64,000 nucleotides of DNA, from positions 62,001-126,000 of the IMG/VR virus record IMGVR_UViG_3300020183_000014, one strand, 5' to 3'. The stretch is from a virus. Positions 8,393 to 17,627 of the stretch are shown one piece after another (within the stretch, counting starts at the first letter, position 1; the number at the start of each line of letters is the position of its first letter). Position numbers and translations under genes: made by a program. The notes beneath the pieces are model-generated. The model was not told the origin of the DNA. It searched no databases and saw nothing but the letters and a program-made list of their open reading frames with translations.

Positions 8393-9948
8393 AAATAGTT
8401 GATATAGGTGTATGTTTAGACAACAATGACCCTAAAGGTTTAGGACGTATTCGTGTTGTTGATTATGATGATTACATTGGGGGTAAATCGAATATAAAAG
8501 AAGGTATTCAAAATTGGAGTAAAGATGACCCATTTGTAGCATCTCCATTTTTACCCAATAATATAAATTTTATACCTGAAAATAAACAAGCGGTTAAAAT
8601 CATTAGATACGATACCGAAAAAACAACAGTAAACCAAGAATACATTGCAGGTCCGTTTTCAACAAGATATGATTTTAACTCACAAGAATTTAATACACAA
8701 ATATCTCAAACATCTTATGGTGTTTCTGTTGAGGATAAGGTAGATATTATAAAAAATGAAGAAGGAACTCTTCCCGAGAATTGTAAAAACGCCTTATCGA
8801 AATATAGAGACTATTCTGTAGGTGGAAAGTATGGTTCTGATGCTTTATTTACACAAGACGGATTAGTTTTAAGAGGTGGTAAGTTAATTCAAAAGGAGGT
8901 TGCTAGTAATCAAAACAGAGAACTTCTAACAAAAGGATTCCCAATAGTTTCTGATAAGGTTGCTAAATTACATTTAAAAAAATTCGGACCTAAACAATTT
9001 ATATCAGAAGAAATAAAAACGGAAAATGTAACAGAGAATTCAAATTTAAAGTTCATAATTGAGTATGATGTTGACAACCTGACAAACCCAACTTATGTAA
9101 ATTTTTATTTATATCAAATAAAACCTAATGTAACTGAAAAATATAATTCAAGTAATTTTACGGAGTCGACGCAAATATTAGCGGGAGAATCTGTTTTTCT
9201 ATCTGAATCCGGTAACACTTATACGTTTAGGATTGATTTAAATTCAATTTTTTTATATAACGTAGCGTCACTAAACGAAAAAATTAAATTAATATATCAA
9301 GAAATTAGAAATAAACTAAAAACAATACAAAGTAATGGATTCGAGGATATTGTTCCTTTTAAAATACTCACAGATTTAATAGTAACTCAATCAGATTCAA
9401 ACATATATCCTTTTTTCTTTAGACCGACAAATGAGTTTGAAAACAGGTCAACAACAAGTACTGAAAAAAATAACAGATTAACTCTGTTTAATAACATAAA
9501 AATACCCGGGTCTACTTCAAAATCAAGTTTAGTTTATAATAGAGATAAGGTTACACCAAACACGAAGACAGTTGAAAAAGTCATAAAAGTTTTAAAAACG
9601 GATTCTACGTCTTTTGAACAAACTTTTGGAAACGTGACCGCCGATAAAATTTACTTACTTTCTACGGACACAAATTTTACGGATAAAAAAATTGATTTTC
9701 CTGTTTTAAACACTTATGAATATGACCAATCTGACTATATTGAAAAGATAGAACCAAATACATATTCTTTAGTGAGAGGTGAAATATTATTAGATTTTAT
9801 TGATGCTCTTTACACCGTTTTAACTAGTCACGTACACAATATCAATAAAGAGTATGTTAAGAATGGATACTCCCCTCACGCAAAATTGGAAATACTGTAT
9901 AAAAAATTAAGGGACGAGTTGATAAATAAATCTATTAAAATCAACTAA
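8389..9948 (+). CDS. Baseplate hub-like protein with gp5-type OB fold
   Basis: The first 90 residues match the N-terminal OB-fold domain of T4 gp5 and related spike proteins: IVDIGVCLDNNDPKGLGRIR (3-22), then DDPFVASPFLP and INFIPE, ending in a VKIIRY strand. T4 gp5 joins this domain to a lysozyme and a beta-helix needle; here no lysozyme is visible, and the remaining 400 residues are beta-rich. It most likely sits at the centre of the baseplate. The overlap with the upstream coiled-coil gene suggests linked expression. Confidence 0.7.
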   Translation: MKIVDIGVCLDNNDPKGLGRIRVVDYDDYIGGKSNIKEGIQNWSKDDPFVASPFLPNNINFIPENKQAVKIIRYDTEKTTVNQEYIAGPFSTRYDFNSQEFNTQISQTSYGVSVEDKVDIIKNEEGTLPENCKNALSKYRDYSVGGKYGSDALFTQDGLVLRGGKLIQKEVASNQNRELLTKGFPIVSDKVAKLHLKKFGPKQFISEEIKTENVTENSNLKFIIEYDVDNLTNPTYVNFYLYQIKPNVTEKYNSSNFTESTQILAGESVFLSESGNTYTFRIDLNSIFLYNVASLNEKIKLIYQEIRNKLKTIQSNGFEDIVPFKILTDLIVTQSDSNIYPFFFRPTNEFENRSTTSTEKNNRLTLFNNIKIPGSTSKSSLVYNRDKVTPNTKTVEKVIKVLKTDSTSFEQTFGNVTADKIYLLSTDTNFTDKKIDFPVLNTYEYDQSDYIEKIEPNTYSLVRGEILLDFIDALYTVLTSHVHNINKEYVKNGYSPHAKLEILYKKLRDELINKSIKIN

Positions 9949-9953
9949 AACGA

Positions 9954-9961
9954 TATTTATA
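9954..9961 (+). promoter_or_regulatory. Candidate late-promoter motif TATTTATA
   Basis: In a 24-base gap between two virion genes, 11 bases before the ATG at 9973. The same octamer recurs before other late-type genes on both strands. Confidence 0.4.
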
Positions 9962-9972
9962 CTATAAAGGGA

Positions 9973-11346
9973 ATGTCGTACTATCGCTCATATTTTTCTA
10001 AAAACAATACTATCATCGAAGACAGTAGAGTTAACACCGCAAAAAATCCAACAACTGAGATTTATTATGGGGACGGATATTCGAGATTCATATTTAAAGT
10101 TGATTTTACAGATTTACAATCAAAAATTGACAGTGGTGATTTAGTTATAACCACAGGAACAACTCACTACTTGAAAATGACTAATACGGTCATTGGTGAC
10201 GCTAAATTAGTTGGAGACAGTAAGTCCAATGGTAAAGACCGAGCAACATCATTCGATTTAATATTATTTTCAATACCACAATCATGGGATGAAGGTGTTG
10301 GATATGATTATGAATTTACCACTTATGATGACAGTTCAGGTAACAAAATATATGACACACGAGCTTCTAATTGGTACGATAGAACTACAACATCGGGATG
10401 GACTCATCCAGGTGTGTATACAGGTGCGACCGTAATAAGTACAATACACTTTGACAATGGTAATGAAAATATCAATGTTAACATTACAAATTATGTAAAT
10501 GGTATATTACTATCAGGTAACACTGACCATGGATTAGGGTTGGCTTTCACATCAGCATTTGAATCCATAACTACGGGTGAAACACAACAATCGGTATCGT
10601 TTTTCTCAAAATACACTCAAACATTCTTTGAGCCATTTGTTGAGACGACTTTGTACGATAGAATATATGATAACAGACATAATTTTATTGAAAAGAGATA
10701 TAATAATCTTTATCTATATGTAACGAAAGGTTCTAATTTCTATGATTTAGAAAGTAACCCCACTGTTGATATACTTAATTCAAGTAGTGTTGCTATTTCT
10801 GGATTAACAGGTCTTACAACAACAAAAATTAGAAAAGGTGTCTACAAAGTGAGATTCGGTTTAACAGGACAACTATGTGATGGTAAAAGATTTTTCTATG
10901 ATAGATGGAAAAATCTAACACTTGATGGTGTGTCTATAGGTAACGCCACTCAAAAGTTTGTACCAAAACCGTATACATCGGGGTATAGTGTTGGTTCAAA
11001 CCCAACCGAGACTCAAAACTATAAAATTCAATTTTCAGGAATAAAACAGAATGAAAAAATAATTAGGGGTGAATTAAAAAAGATTGTACTTTATTTGAAA
11101 TCAATTGAACAATCAAGAACAATATTATTTGACGATGTTTATTATAGAATTTTCATAAAAGAAGGAAAAACAAATGTAATTGTTTACGATTGGACTAATG
11201 TAGATGTTACAAATGAGAATTCTTTTTATTTAGATACATCGTTTATGATTCCAAGGGAGTATTTTATGGAATTTAAAGCTAAAACATATACTGAGGAAAT
11301 ATTTTACAACGACTATGTCAAGTTTGAAATATTATCAGAAATTTAA
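9973..11346 (+). CDS. Putative virion/appendage protein, DNRLRE-like
   Basis: A 457-residue, beta-rich protein with many Tyr, Thr and Asn and few Cys. Residues about 1-200 resemble the DNRLRE-type jelly roll (an N-terminal Asp-Ser-Arg near strand 1 and the WDEGVGYDYE segment), seen in bacterial surface and phage appendage proteins. A motif around 205-230 leads to a second beta domain with a Phe-Asp-Asp-Val strand near the end. Likely a tail fibre, whisker or baseplate decoration. Confidence 0.55.
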   Translation: MSYYRSYFSKNNTIIEDSRVNTAKNPTTEIYYGDGYSRFIFKVDFTDLQSKIDSGDLVITTGTTHYLKMTNTVIGDAKLVGDSKSNGKDRATSFDLILFSIPQSWDEGVGYDYEFTTYDDSSGNKIYDTRASNWYDRTTTSGWTHPGVYTGATVISTIHFDNGNENINVNITNYVNGILLSGNTDHGLGLAFTSAFESITTGETQQSVSFFSKYTQTFFEPFVETTLYDRIYDNRHNFIEKRYNNLYLYVTKGSNFYDLESNPTVDILNSSSVAISGLTGLTTTKIRKGVYKVRFGLTGQLCDGKRFFYDRWKNLTLDGVSIGNATQKFVPKPYTSGYSVGSNPTETQNYKIQFSGIKQNEKIIRGELKKIVLYLKSIEQSRTILFDDVYYRIFIKEGKTNVIVYDWTNVDVTNENSFYLDTSFMIPREYFMEFKAKTYTEEIFYNDYVKFEILSEI

Positions 11347-11359
11347 AATATTTATTATT

Positions 11360-11791
11360 ATGGATAACTTAGAAGGAATTATTAAAAATCAACTTGACAA
11401 TTACAAGAATGAAAATATAACTGAAAACTACATGTTTTTCAGTAATCTTAAACAACTTCACAGACAATGTCAAATGTTGTTACAATTAGACCCATCTATC
11501 GTTGAAGACATTTTACAAAATGGTCATGATTGGGCTGATGACCATGTTGCTGTCGCTAAAGAAAATGTTGACCAAGTTTTTGATTTTATGATGAATATAA
11601 CGAAAGAATCATTAAACGAGGCCAAATCAAATAAACTTTGTGCACGAGGAAAATCAGCAGCAAAATCAAAATTTAAAGTCTATCCAAGCGCGTACGCTAA
11701 TGGATATGCGATTCAAGTTTGTAAAGGTAAAATAAAAGGTTTAGATGGGGTAAGAAAGTGCTCGGGGTCATATTGCTCGGGTAAAAAATAA
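11360..11791 (+). CDS. Phage protein with DUF5872-like C-terminus
   Basis: I start this at the ATG at 11360 (143 residues), because an upstream ATG at 11315 lies inside the previous gene and a TATTTATT sequence sits just before 11360. The N-terminal 90 residues are helical (MDNLEGIIKNQLDNY). The C-terminal 45 residues read ARGKSAAKSKFKVYPSAYAN followed by a Cys/Lys/Gly-rich tail, the DUF5872 pattern of many phages and giant viruses. The basic tail could bind DNA inside the head. No enzyme activity is evident. Confidence 0.65.
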   Translation: MDNLEGIIKNQLDNYKNENITENYMFFSNLKQLHRQCQMLLQLDPSIVEDILQNGHDWADDHVAVAKENVDQVFDFMMNITKESLNEAKSNKLCARGKSAAKSKFKVYPSAYANGYAIQVCKGKIKGLDGVRKCSGSYCSGKK

Positions 11792-12819
11792 TGGATAAAA
11801 AAATTGTCTGTCAATGCGGTTGGAATTGGTCTTTATATGATGGTGGAGATGACCCGTATACGTGTCATAAATGTGGTCATGATAATACAGATAAGTACAC
11901 AATGAAGATTTATATTAGTGAAGAAGATTTATCTTATGTAAATGAATCTATTGAATCTGGAGAGGTTTTAAAAGAAGACTTGGCAAGATGGTTTAAAGAA
12001 AAATGGGTTGACGTTTCTCGTAAGATTGACGGTAAACACCCCCCCTGTGGTAGAAAATCGGCTGATGGTGAAGAAGGTAGAAAGGGTTATCCAAAATGTA
12101 GACCATCAAAAAAAGTATCAAAAGACACTCCAAAAACCGCTGGTAGTTATAGTAAAAAAGAAAAAAAATCTATGACTTCTCAAAAAAGAAGAGCAGAAAA
12201 GAAAGAACCGAAGATAGGCAAGGGTAACAAACCTACAATGACAAAATTTAATGAAAATATGGAAAATATAATTAAATTAGATACAACTACAATTCAAAAT
12301 ACAATTAAACATCCAAAATTGGTTACTGAAAATATGGAAATTTCTAACGCTCTCCAATATCATATTATTTATAAAAAATCATTATTAGAAAATGTATACA
12401 AATTAGGTACTGATAATTTTTTTAAATTATTAGAAGAATGTAAAGAACTATATTTGACTGGTCACTTAGATTTATCGGATGAGGATATTACATTCATTTA
12501 TCAAAATGAATACGGCCCAATTGAAGAAACTAATTATGAAATTACAGACCTTTTAAATGAAGCCGAATATCAGGGAAGAAAGGTACAACTTGGAAAAATT
12601 ATGCAGGGTGATATTAAGAAATTTAAAGTTTATGTTAAGAATGATAAAGGAAAAGTAGTAAAAGTAAATTTTGGGTTTGGTGGTAAATCTGCAAAGGGTA
12701 AAGTAATGAAAATTAAAAAGAATAATCCCGAAAGAAGAAAATCATTTAGAGCTAGACACAATTGTGATAATCCAGGTCCACGTTGGAAACCAAGATATTG
12801 GGCTTGTAGAACTTGGTAA
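11791..12819 (+). CDS. Zinc-ribbon, DUF5872-like multidomain phage protein
   Basis: This 342-residue basic protein starts with a zinc ribbon: CQCGW (8-12) and CHKCGHDN (26-33). Residues about 65-110 (ARWFKEKWVDVSRK through GYPKCRPS) match a Lys/Cys-rich segment that occurs with DUF5872 in phage proteins. The end (ARHNCDNPGPRWKPRYWACR, about 321-340) is another conserved phage tail. The gene overlaps the previous one by one base and ends one base before the convergent dCMP deaminase gene. A nucleic-acid-binding virion component is plausible; function is unknown. Confidence 0.6.
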   Translation: MDKKIVCQCGWNWSLYDGGDDPYTCHKCGHDNTDKYTMKIYISEEDLSYVNESIESGEVLKEDLARWFKEKWVDVSRKIDGKHPPCGRKSADGEEGRKGYPKCRPSKKVSKDTPKTAGSYSKKEKKSMTSQKRRAEKKEPKIGKGNKPTMTKFNENMENIIKLDTTTIQNTIKHPKLVTENMEISNALQYHIIYKKSLLENVYKLGTDNFFKLLEECKELYLTGHLDLSDEDITFIYQNEYGPIEETNYEITDLLNEAEYQGRKVQLGKIMQGDIKKFKVYVKNDKGKVVKVNFGFGGKSAKGKVMKIKKNNPERRKSFRARHNCDNPGPRWKPRYWACRTW

Positions 12820-13260
12820 TTAATAATAATTAACAACAACCCCACATTCAAGGAGGAGTTGGAGGGATTTCTTTTGAGATTCATCCCACTTCTCCTTATT
12901 TTTTGTGGTACATACCTCTTTACAGTAAACAGTTTTAATTCCACTATTTACTATACCTCTAGCACAGTCCATACATGGTAATCCCGACGTAAGATATATT
13001 GTGGAACCTTTTAATGGTGTTCCTACACGAGCGGCGTTATAAATTGCATTACGTTCCGCATGTTCAAACCAGAAGTATTTTTCAGGTCTTTCCTGACGTT
13101 CTAATTTAGAATCGTCCATTCCCCTTGGGAAAGAATTATAACCCGTAGAAAGTACCTCATTGTCACCCCCAACGATTACCGCACCTATCTGTGTGAATTG
13201 GTCTTTTGATTTAAGTTTTACTTGTTCCGCTAATCCTAAAAAATATTCCGTCCAATTCAT
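12820..13260 (-). CDS. dcd: dCMP deaminase
   Basis: Converts dCMP to dUMP for dTMP synthesis. It has the zinc site of the cytidine/deoxycytidylate deaminase family: the His-Ala-Glu of WFEHAERNAIY (67-69) and PCMDC (94-98), the length (146 residues) of T4-type dCMP deaminase, and the TQIGAVIVG strand. It pairs functionally with dUTPase at 1.0 kb. The stop codon abuts the stop of the convergent plus-strand gene, with no room for a terminator. It overlaps the SAP-like gene upstream by 4 bases. Confidence 0.93.
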   Translation of the reverse strand: MNWTEYFLGLAEQVKLKSKDQFTQIGAVIVGGDNEVLSTGYNSFPRGMDDSKLERQERPEKYFWFEHAERNAIYNAARVGTPLKGSTIYLTSGLPCMDCARGIVNSGIKTVYCKEVCTTKNKEKWDESQKKSLQLLLECGVVVNYY

Positions 13261-13610
13261 ATTAATTTTTGGTTTGAAATAAAATGTACTCTATTATTGT
13301 AATATAATCTAAGATTTTCGGCAAGACCTTTTTCCATTAATTTACTCATCTCTCTACAATTGTCCGAATCACTAATATCAATACCGACTATGAATCTACC
13401 ATCATATTGTTTTTGATAAGTAATTGGTCGAATATATTTTCCTTGGTCTTCCATCTTAAGATATTTCACCATTTCATCTTTAGTCTGTTTACACTCAATA
13501 TTCCTACTTTCTATCAAACCTTTTAATACGTCTAATCTTAATTTCTCATAATCAAAGGGTTCGTCGGACATAATTGCTTTTTGTATATTTTTTTTTGATA
13601 TTTTACCCAT
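13257..13610 (-). CDS. SAP-domain-like protein
   Basis: A 117-residue protein with a SAP-like helix-turn-helix at about 19-52 (YEKLRLDVLKGLIESRNIE followed by a Lys-rich helix), the DNA-binding pattern Leu-x-x-Leu-Lys-x-Leu. The C-terminal half is a beta-alpha segment with a VGIDISDSDNC strand and no known motif. It is co-directional with dCMP deaminase (4-base overlap). It could be a DNA-binding accessory protein. Confidence 0.55.
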   Translation of the reverse strand: MGKISKKNIQKAIMSDEPFDYEKLRLDVLKGLIESRNIECKQTKDEMVKYLKMEDQGKYIRPITYQKQYDGRFIVGIDISDSDNCREMSKLMEKGLAENLRLYYNNRVHFISNQKLI

Positions 13611-13642
13611 ATTACAAATATACTGAAAAATTGTACAATAAA

Positions 13643-13666
13643 AAAGGGGGACTAATGTCCCCCTTT
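13643..13666 (-). terminator. Terminator after the capsid gene
   Basis: Stem AAAGGGGGAC / GTCCCCCTTT with a TAAT loop and a T run on the minus strand, 21 bases after the capsid stop. The core GGGGACTAATGTCCCC also occurs at 37761-37776. It probably works in both directions. Confidence 0.8.
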
Positions 13667-13686
13667 CTATTATGAGATAGTTATGA

Positions 13687-15450
13687 TTATCTCAAGGTGT
13701 CAAGACTAAATGTAGACAAACCACTTACGTTTACCACACCAAAATAACGGTTGTTAACCATTTTCTTAGCGTATCTGGTCATAATACCTTTGATTGGTGT
13801 AAAGTTGAATGGATTGTACATTGTAGGTGTTAATTGTAATGGAACGTATGGTGCGTAAATATAACCAGCGTCCAACAATGATTTACCTTTGTGACCGATA
13901 ACAACCTTACCAGCTGGTAAGTATGGGTCACGGTACACTTGATAACGACCTGCTAAAGAACCGATTTTCTCGATACCCATGTTATATTGGTCTTGCTCAG
14001 GAGCCGCGTTTGAAACGTGGAAGTATTCCAAGTCGTCAAATACTGCAGATACCTCAGAAGATACAACAATCCAGTTAGCCCCACCTCTTAAGGTAGTTTT
14101 ATGGATTTGAGCTGAGATTTGGTTAATTTTGGTAACCAATGTTTGGTTCCAGTCTTTTTGAGTGTAACCAGCGAATGATGAACCATCGTTACCGTATCTC
14201 CATTCGTTGTAGTCCCACTTAGATGTCCAAGCGGCACCTTTACGAATGTCACGAAGGATTTCACGGTCGATTTCTGCTGCGATTTGCTCAGACAATAAAG
14301 CTGTCAATTCAGCTTCAGCATCGATGTTGTGGAATGCACTTACGTCTTGTGCTAATTCAGGAGACCAGCTAGCTCTCAATTTTCTTTCAGTTACAGAAAC
14401 TGTTACTGACTCAAGGTCGAAAGATACTTCACCGATTTCTTCTTCGAATTCTAATGAATTGTATTCTCTCCAACTTACCTTAATGTCACTCGCCGCTAAT
14501 GATGAACCAGCAACTGTGTAATCTGTAAAACCTGTTGTTACACCGTTGTACTTTTGTAAGTCGATAGATAAGTAAATAACTCCATCAGCGTCACAAACGT
14601 TTGTGAATTTACCTGTTCTACCACTGTCTTTAGAACCGTACTCTACAATGCCTTTACCGTATTTTTGAGTTACTACGCTGAAAGGAATATTAGCGGCTGC
14701 AGTAGCACCTAAGTGAGTATATAACGAACTATCAAGACCTGATAAAGTGTAAACAGTTAATGATGCTAAGAACTCTTCAGTATCCATGACATGACCATTA
14801 GGGCCGGAAAGTTTACTAGCACCTTCGTAAGTTGTAAAACCTGAAATTTTAGCAATTACACTTGATACTGTGTTACCTGTAGCAATAGCCGCTTGAGTTG
14901 AAGCTACGCCGTTACTAAATGTAACAAATTCAATTGTTGAGCCAGTAATTGTTGCAAAAGTACCTTTTGAGTAGTCAAACAAACCAGAATCAACTGAATC
15001 ACTCGCTTCGTAGAAACGGTCATACAAGTTGTTACCAGTGTAACCAACGGCTGGGTCGGTATCGGTTGTGTTTGGGAAACCGAATGGTTGACGGTGTGCG
15101 TTTGCCGATGTTCTATCTTGAATTTTAGGTACAAAGTAGAACAATTTACCGATAGGTAAGTTCATTGCTTGTACGGATACGATGTCGTTCGCTAACAATT
15201 TAGAGAAAACACGACGGATAATAGGGAATACTACAGTTTCAAATGAACCTGAAGCATCGGCTACAGCCGCTTCGTTGATTAGGTATGAAGCTTGGTTTTC
15301 ATACAATTGTGCGATGTTGTCTTTTTGGTGACCGTTAAGACCCTCAAGGAATCCTAAGTCATCCCATTTTTTAATGGTATCTTCTTTGATAACACGGAGG
15401 TGTTTTAATCCAATGTTACCAACCATACCAGATTCTAATAATGCTCCCAT
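13687..15450 (-). CDS. 23: Major capsid protein (T4 gp23-like)
   Basis: The 587-residue protein is placed and built like T4 gp23: a short N-terminal helix (ALLESGMVG), an Asn-Gln-Ala-Ser-Tyr-Leu-Ile-Asn-Glu segment near 52, and the FPIIRRVFSKLLANDIVSVQ stretch (about 75-94) typical of HK97-fold gp23 proteins. It is followed downstream by a strong terminator and preceded by scaffold, protease, portal and terminase genes in T4 order. Codon use is richer in C- and G-ending codons than its neighbours, as expected for a very highly expressed gene. The N-terminal 60 or so residues may be cleaved by the prohead protease. Confidence 0.93.
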   Translation of the reverse strand: MGALLESGMVGNIGLKHLRVIKEDTIKKWDDLGFLEGLNGHQKDNIAQLYENQASYLINEAAVADASGSFETVVFPIIRRVFSKLLANDIVSVQAMNLPIGKLFYFVPKIQDRTSANAHRQPFGFPNTTDTDPAVGYTGNNLYDRFYEASDSVDSGLFDYSKGTFATITGSTIEFVTFSNGVASTQAAIATGNTVSSVIAKISGFTTYEGASKLSGPNGHVMDTEEFLASLTVYTLSGLDSSLYTHLGATAAANIPFSVVTQKYGKGIVEYGSKDSGRTGKFTNVCDADGVIYLSIDLQKYNGVTTGFTDYTVAGSSLAASDIKVSWREYNSLEFEEEIGEVSFDLESVTVSVTERKLRASWSPELAQDVSAFHNIDAEAELTALLSEQIAAEIDREILRDIRKGAAWTSKWDYNEWRYGNDGSSFAGYTQKDWNQTLVTKINQISAQIHKTTLRGGANWIVVSSEVSAVFDDLEYFHVSNAAPEQDQYNMGIEKIGSLAGRYQVYRDPYLPAGKVVIGHKGKSLLDAGYIYAPYVPLQLTPTMYNPFNFTPIKGIMTRYAKKMVNNRYFGVVNVSGLSTFSLDTLR

Positions 15451-15477
15451 TTTAGTATTAATTTTTAATTTTTAAGT

Positions 15478-16833
15478 TTATTTTATTTTTGCCATTAAAT
15501 CTTTCATTCTTCTGAATTGTGGATTCTCATATGCTTTTGATTCCGACAATACTTTTGAAGAAGAAGATGTTTGTGACGTTGTTATTTTATCAACCACTGA
15601 TTCAGTTACAGGTTTTTTTGTATCTAATTCAGTTTTTATAGAACTATATAAGTTCTTAGACTCTTTCAAGGTTGAGATTGAATCGAATCTTTTTAAGATG
15701 TTTAACTTCTCTTGTTTGGTGGTCGAGTGTTCAGTAAACAAACGGGTAGCGTAAGCCAAGTTAGCGTTGAATACAGCAACTTCATTTAACTTTTCTTTGA
15801 ATAAGACTAAAGCCTTTTTATATTCATCGTTTTGTTTTTTGAGTTTACTAACTTCTTCGTTGATTGAACCCGAACCAGCTTTATATTTTGTTTTGCCTTT
15901 AATACCGGCTCTATTCATACCACCTTTATCTCCGTGAAGATTTGATGTAGTTCTTGATGCTTCATCAACGTCACCCATCTTGGGGTCTTGGTCTTCGTCA
16001 TCTTCGCACATCTTTTCGTCCTCGTACATCTTGGGGTCTATTTCATATTCGCACAACTCGTCGTCCTCGGGCATCATCATAGGGTCCATCATGTCTTCAT
16101 CAACATCATCAAGTTCGATTTCGTAAACTGTTTGTTCAGAATCATCCATCATTTCTTTCAATTCATTTGAATATTCCGACTCATAACCCATGCCCATGTC
16201 TTCATCATCCATTTCCATGTCTTCATCATCCATTTCCATGTCTTCATCATCCATTTCCATGTCTTCATCATCCATTTCCATGTCTTCATCATCCATTTCC
16301 ATGTCTTCATCATCCATTTCCATGTCTGCACCTAACTTAATGATATACTCGTCATCACCATCAGACAATTCGATGTGGTCATCATCTTTCTTAACGATTA
16401 CTCCATCTTCAGGACTCATTGCTTTAAAAACTTTTAAAATTTCGTCTTCGTCAGCACCAGTCATATCAACCACATCGTCATCATCCATGTCTCCAAAGTC
16501 GTTCATGTTATCCATGTCGCCAAAGTCGTCATCAGATGAATCTTTTGAGTCGATGTCTTTAGATAGTTCATCAGATGAGTTGTCATCATCTTCGTCTGAT
16601 TTATCGTCCCCAGTGTTATCGTCAGCACCTGCTGATACATCGTCTGCGGGGTCTTCTTCAGGATTAGGTTGTTCTTTAACAACTTTTTCCTCATCTTCCA
16701 TGGATTCTTTCAACAAATCGCCGATTTCTTGTTTCATAGTTGAAGCAAGTATACCTTTTGCGTTTGCCCTTACCGCCTCCTCAAGGGTCTGTACTTGAAG
16801 CAATGCTTGTTCTAGAATGGATTTTTCGCTCAT
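15478..16833 (-). CDS. 22: Prohead core scaffold (gp22-like) with acidic repeats
   Basis: Position between capsid and prohead protease and a helical, very acidic composition make this the scaffolding core protein. The 451-residue protein is longer than T4 gp22 (269). The extra length is an Asp/Glu-rich central region including six exact copies of the heptapeptide MEMDDED. The N-terminus (SILEQALLQVQTLEEAV) and C-terminus (about 330-451) are helical and more conserved in style; the C-terminal Lys-rich end fits the part that binds capsid in T4. Confidence 0.8.
   Translation of the reverse strand: MSEKSILEQALLQVQTLEEAVRANAKGILASTMKQEIGDLLKESMEDEEKVVKEQPNPEEDPADDVSAGADDNTGDDKSDEDDDNSSDELSKDIDSKDSSDDDFGDMDNMNDFGDMDDDDVVDMTGADEDEILKVFKAMSPEDGVIVKKDDDHIELSDGDDEYIIKLGADMEMDDEDMEMDDEDMEMDDEDMEMDDEDMEMDDEDMEMDDEDMGMGYESEYSNELKEMMDDSEQTVYEIELDDVDEDMMDPMMMPEDDELCEYEIDPKMYEDEKMCEDDEDQDPKMGDVDEASRTTSNLHGDKGGMNRAGIKGKTKYKAGSGSINEEVSKLKKQNDEYKKALVLFKEKLNEVAVFNANLAYATRLFTEHSTTKQEKLNILKRFDSISTLKESKNLYSSIKTELDTKKPVTESVVDKITTSQTSSSSKVLSESKAYENPQFRRMKDLMAKIK
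16195..16326 (-). repeat. Six tandem 21-bp units encoding MEMDDED
   Basis: Nearly identical 21-base direct repeats (plus-strand unit CATGTCTTCATCATCCATTTC), in frame, inside the scaffold gene. Identity at the DNA level shows recent expansion by slippage or unequal recombination. Confidence 0.9.
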
Positions 16834-16852
16834 ATTATTAAATATATTTACC

Positions 16853-16860
16853 TATAAATA
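16853..16860 (-). promoter_or_regulatory. Candidate late promoter before the scaffold gene
   Basis: Reads TATTTATA on the coding strand, 19 bases before the scaffold ATG, in the gap between the protease and scaffold genes. It fits a late promoter that allows strong scaffold and capsid expression. Confidence 0.4.
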
Positions 16861-16913
16861 TGCTGATAATGTAAAAAAATACCGATTATAGTTTGATAAC
16901 CTATAATAAATTA

Positions 16914-17597
16914 TTATTTACCTAAATAACTATCCAACTTTGACATCAAATTTTTCATTCTATTTGAGTCTGATGGATTTTCTTGAATTGATTCTTGATA
17001 TTGGTCCCTGTCTTTTAAGTCTGAGAATACATATGCACCTGGTGTACTTGGGGATGACACTAAATCAAAACACACTAATTCAAAATCTTCTTGAACAATG
17101 TTTTGACCTTTAATATTTTTTAAAGAACCAACACCTCTTGATGATATACCAAGTGTTGCACCATTCATTAATAACATGGCAGCTTGGTCACCTTTAGTAC
17201 TAACTATTCCCATTTTTTTCCAAGCGGGAGAAGTAAATAATTTTATTTTACCCATAAGGATTTTACCATCCCACCATGTTTCTAAAATCGAATGTGAAAC
17301 TCTGTCTAAATCTATTAGTGAAGATGTTGGGTGATTTAGTTCGTTTAATGCACCACCTTTATTTATAATAGATTGATATTTTTCATTTTCTCTCTTAAGA
17401 ATGTCTTCAGGGTAGATTCTACCATTTTTATTTGGTGTATCATATTTTTGTAAAACAGCGTAAAGGACCACATCATCAGAATAGTCCACATCTTTCATTT
17501 CAGAAATAATTTTCTGATTTTCTTTTGGTGATATATAACCAGCGTCGTATTCTATTAGTATACCTTTACCGGTTTCATTTGGGCCGAGTATTTTCAT
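16914..17597 (-). CDS. 21: Prohead core protease (T4 gp21-like)
   Basis: Serine protease (S77/herpesvirus assemblin-like) that matures the head by cleaving scaffold and capsid N-termini. Visible features are the LNHP motif (His, about residue 92) and GISSRGVGS (Ser, about residue 152), the expected catalytic His and Ser, and a final strand FDLVSSPSTPGA that is diagnostic for phage prohead proteases. Length (227) matches T4 gp21 (212). It lies between scaffold and a small unknown gene. Confidence 0.9.
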   Translation of the reverse strand: MKILGPNETGKGILIEYDAGYISPKENQKIISEMKDVDYSDDVVLYAVLQKYDTPNKNGRIYPEDILKRENEKYQSIINKGGALNELNHPTSSLIDLDRVSHSILETWWDGKILMGKIKLFTSPAWKKMGIVSTKGDQAAMLLMNGATLGISSRGVGSLKNIKGQNIVQEDFELVCFDLVSSPSTPGAYVFSDLKDRDQYQESIQENPSDSNRMKNLMSKLDSYLGK

Positions 17598-17627
17598 CCA
17601 ACTTTTTATAATAAATACCTCAGATAC

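Noticed and set aside
16195-16326. Possible CRISPR-like array of 21-bp repeats
   Set aside because: No spacers; repeats are tandem and in frame inside a coding sequence.
16190-16798. 202-codon plus-strand frame opposite the scaffold gene, Ser/Met-rich
   Set aside because: It is the complement of the acidic repeats and Asp/Glu-rich codons; its composition is an artefact, and the minus-strand gene has the right position and family features.
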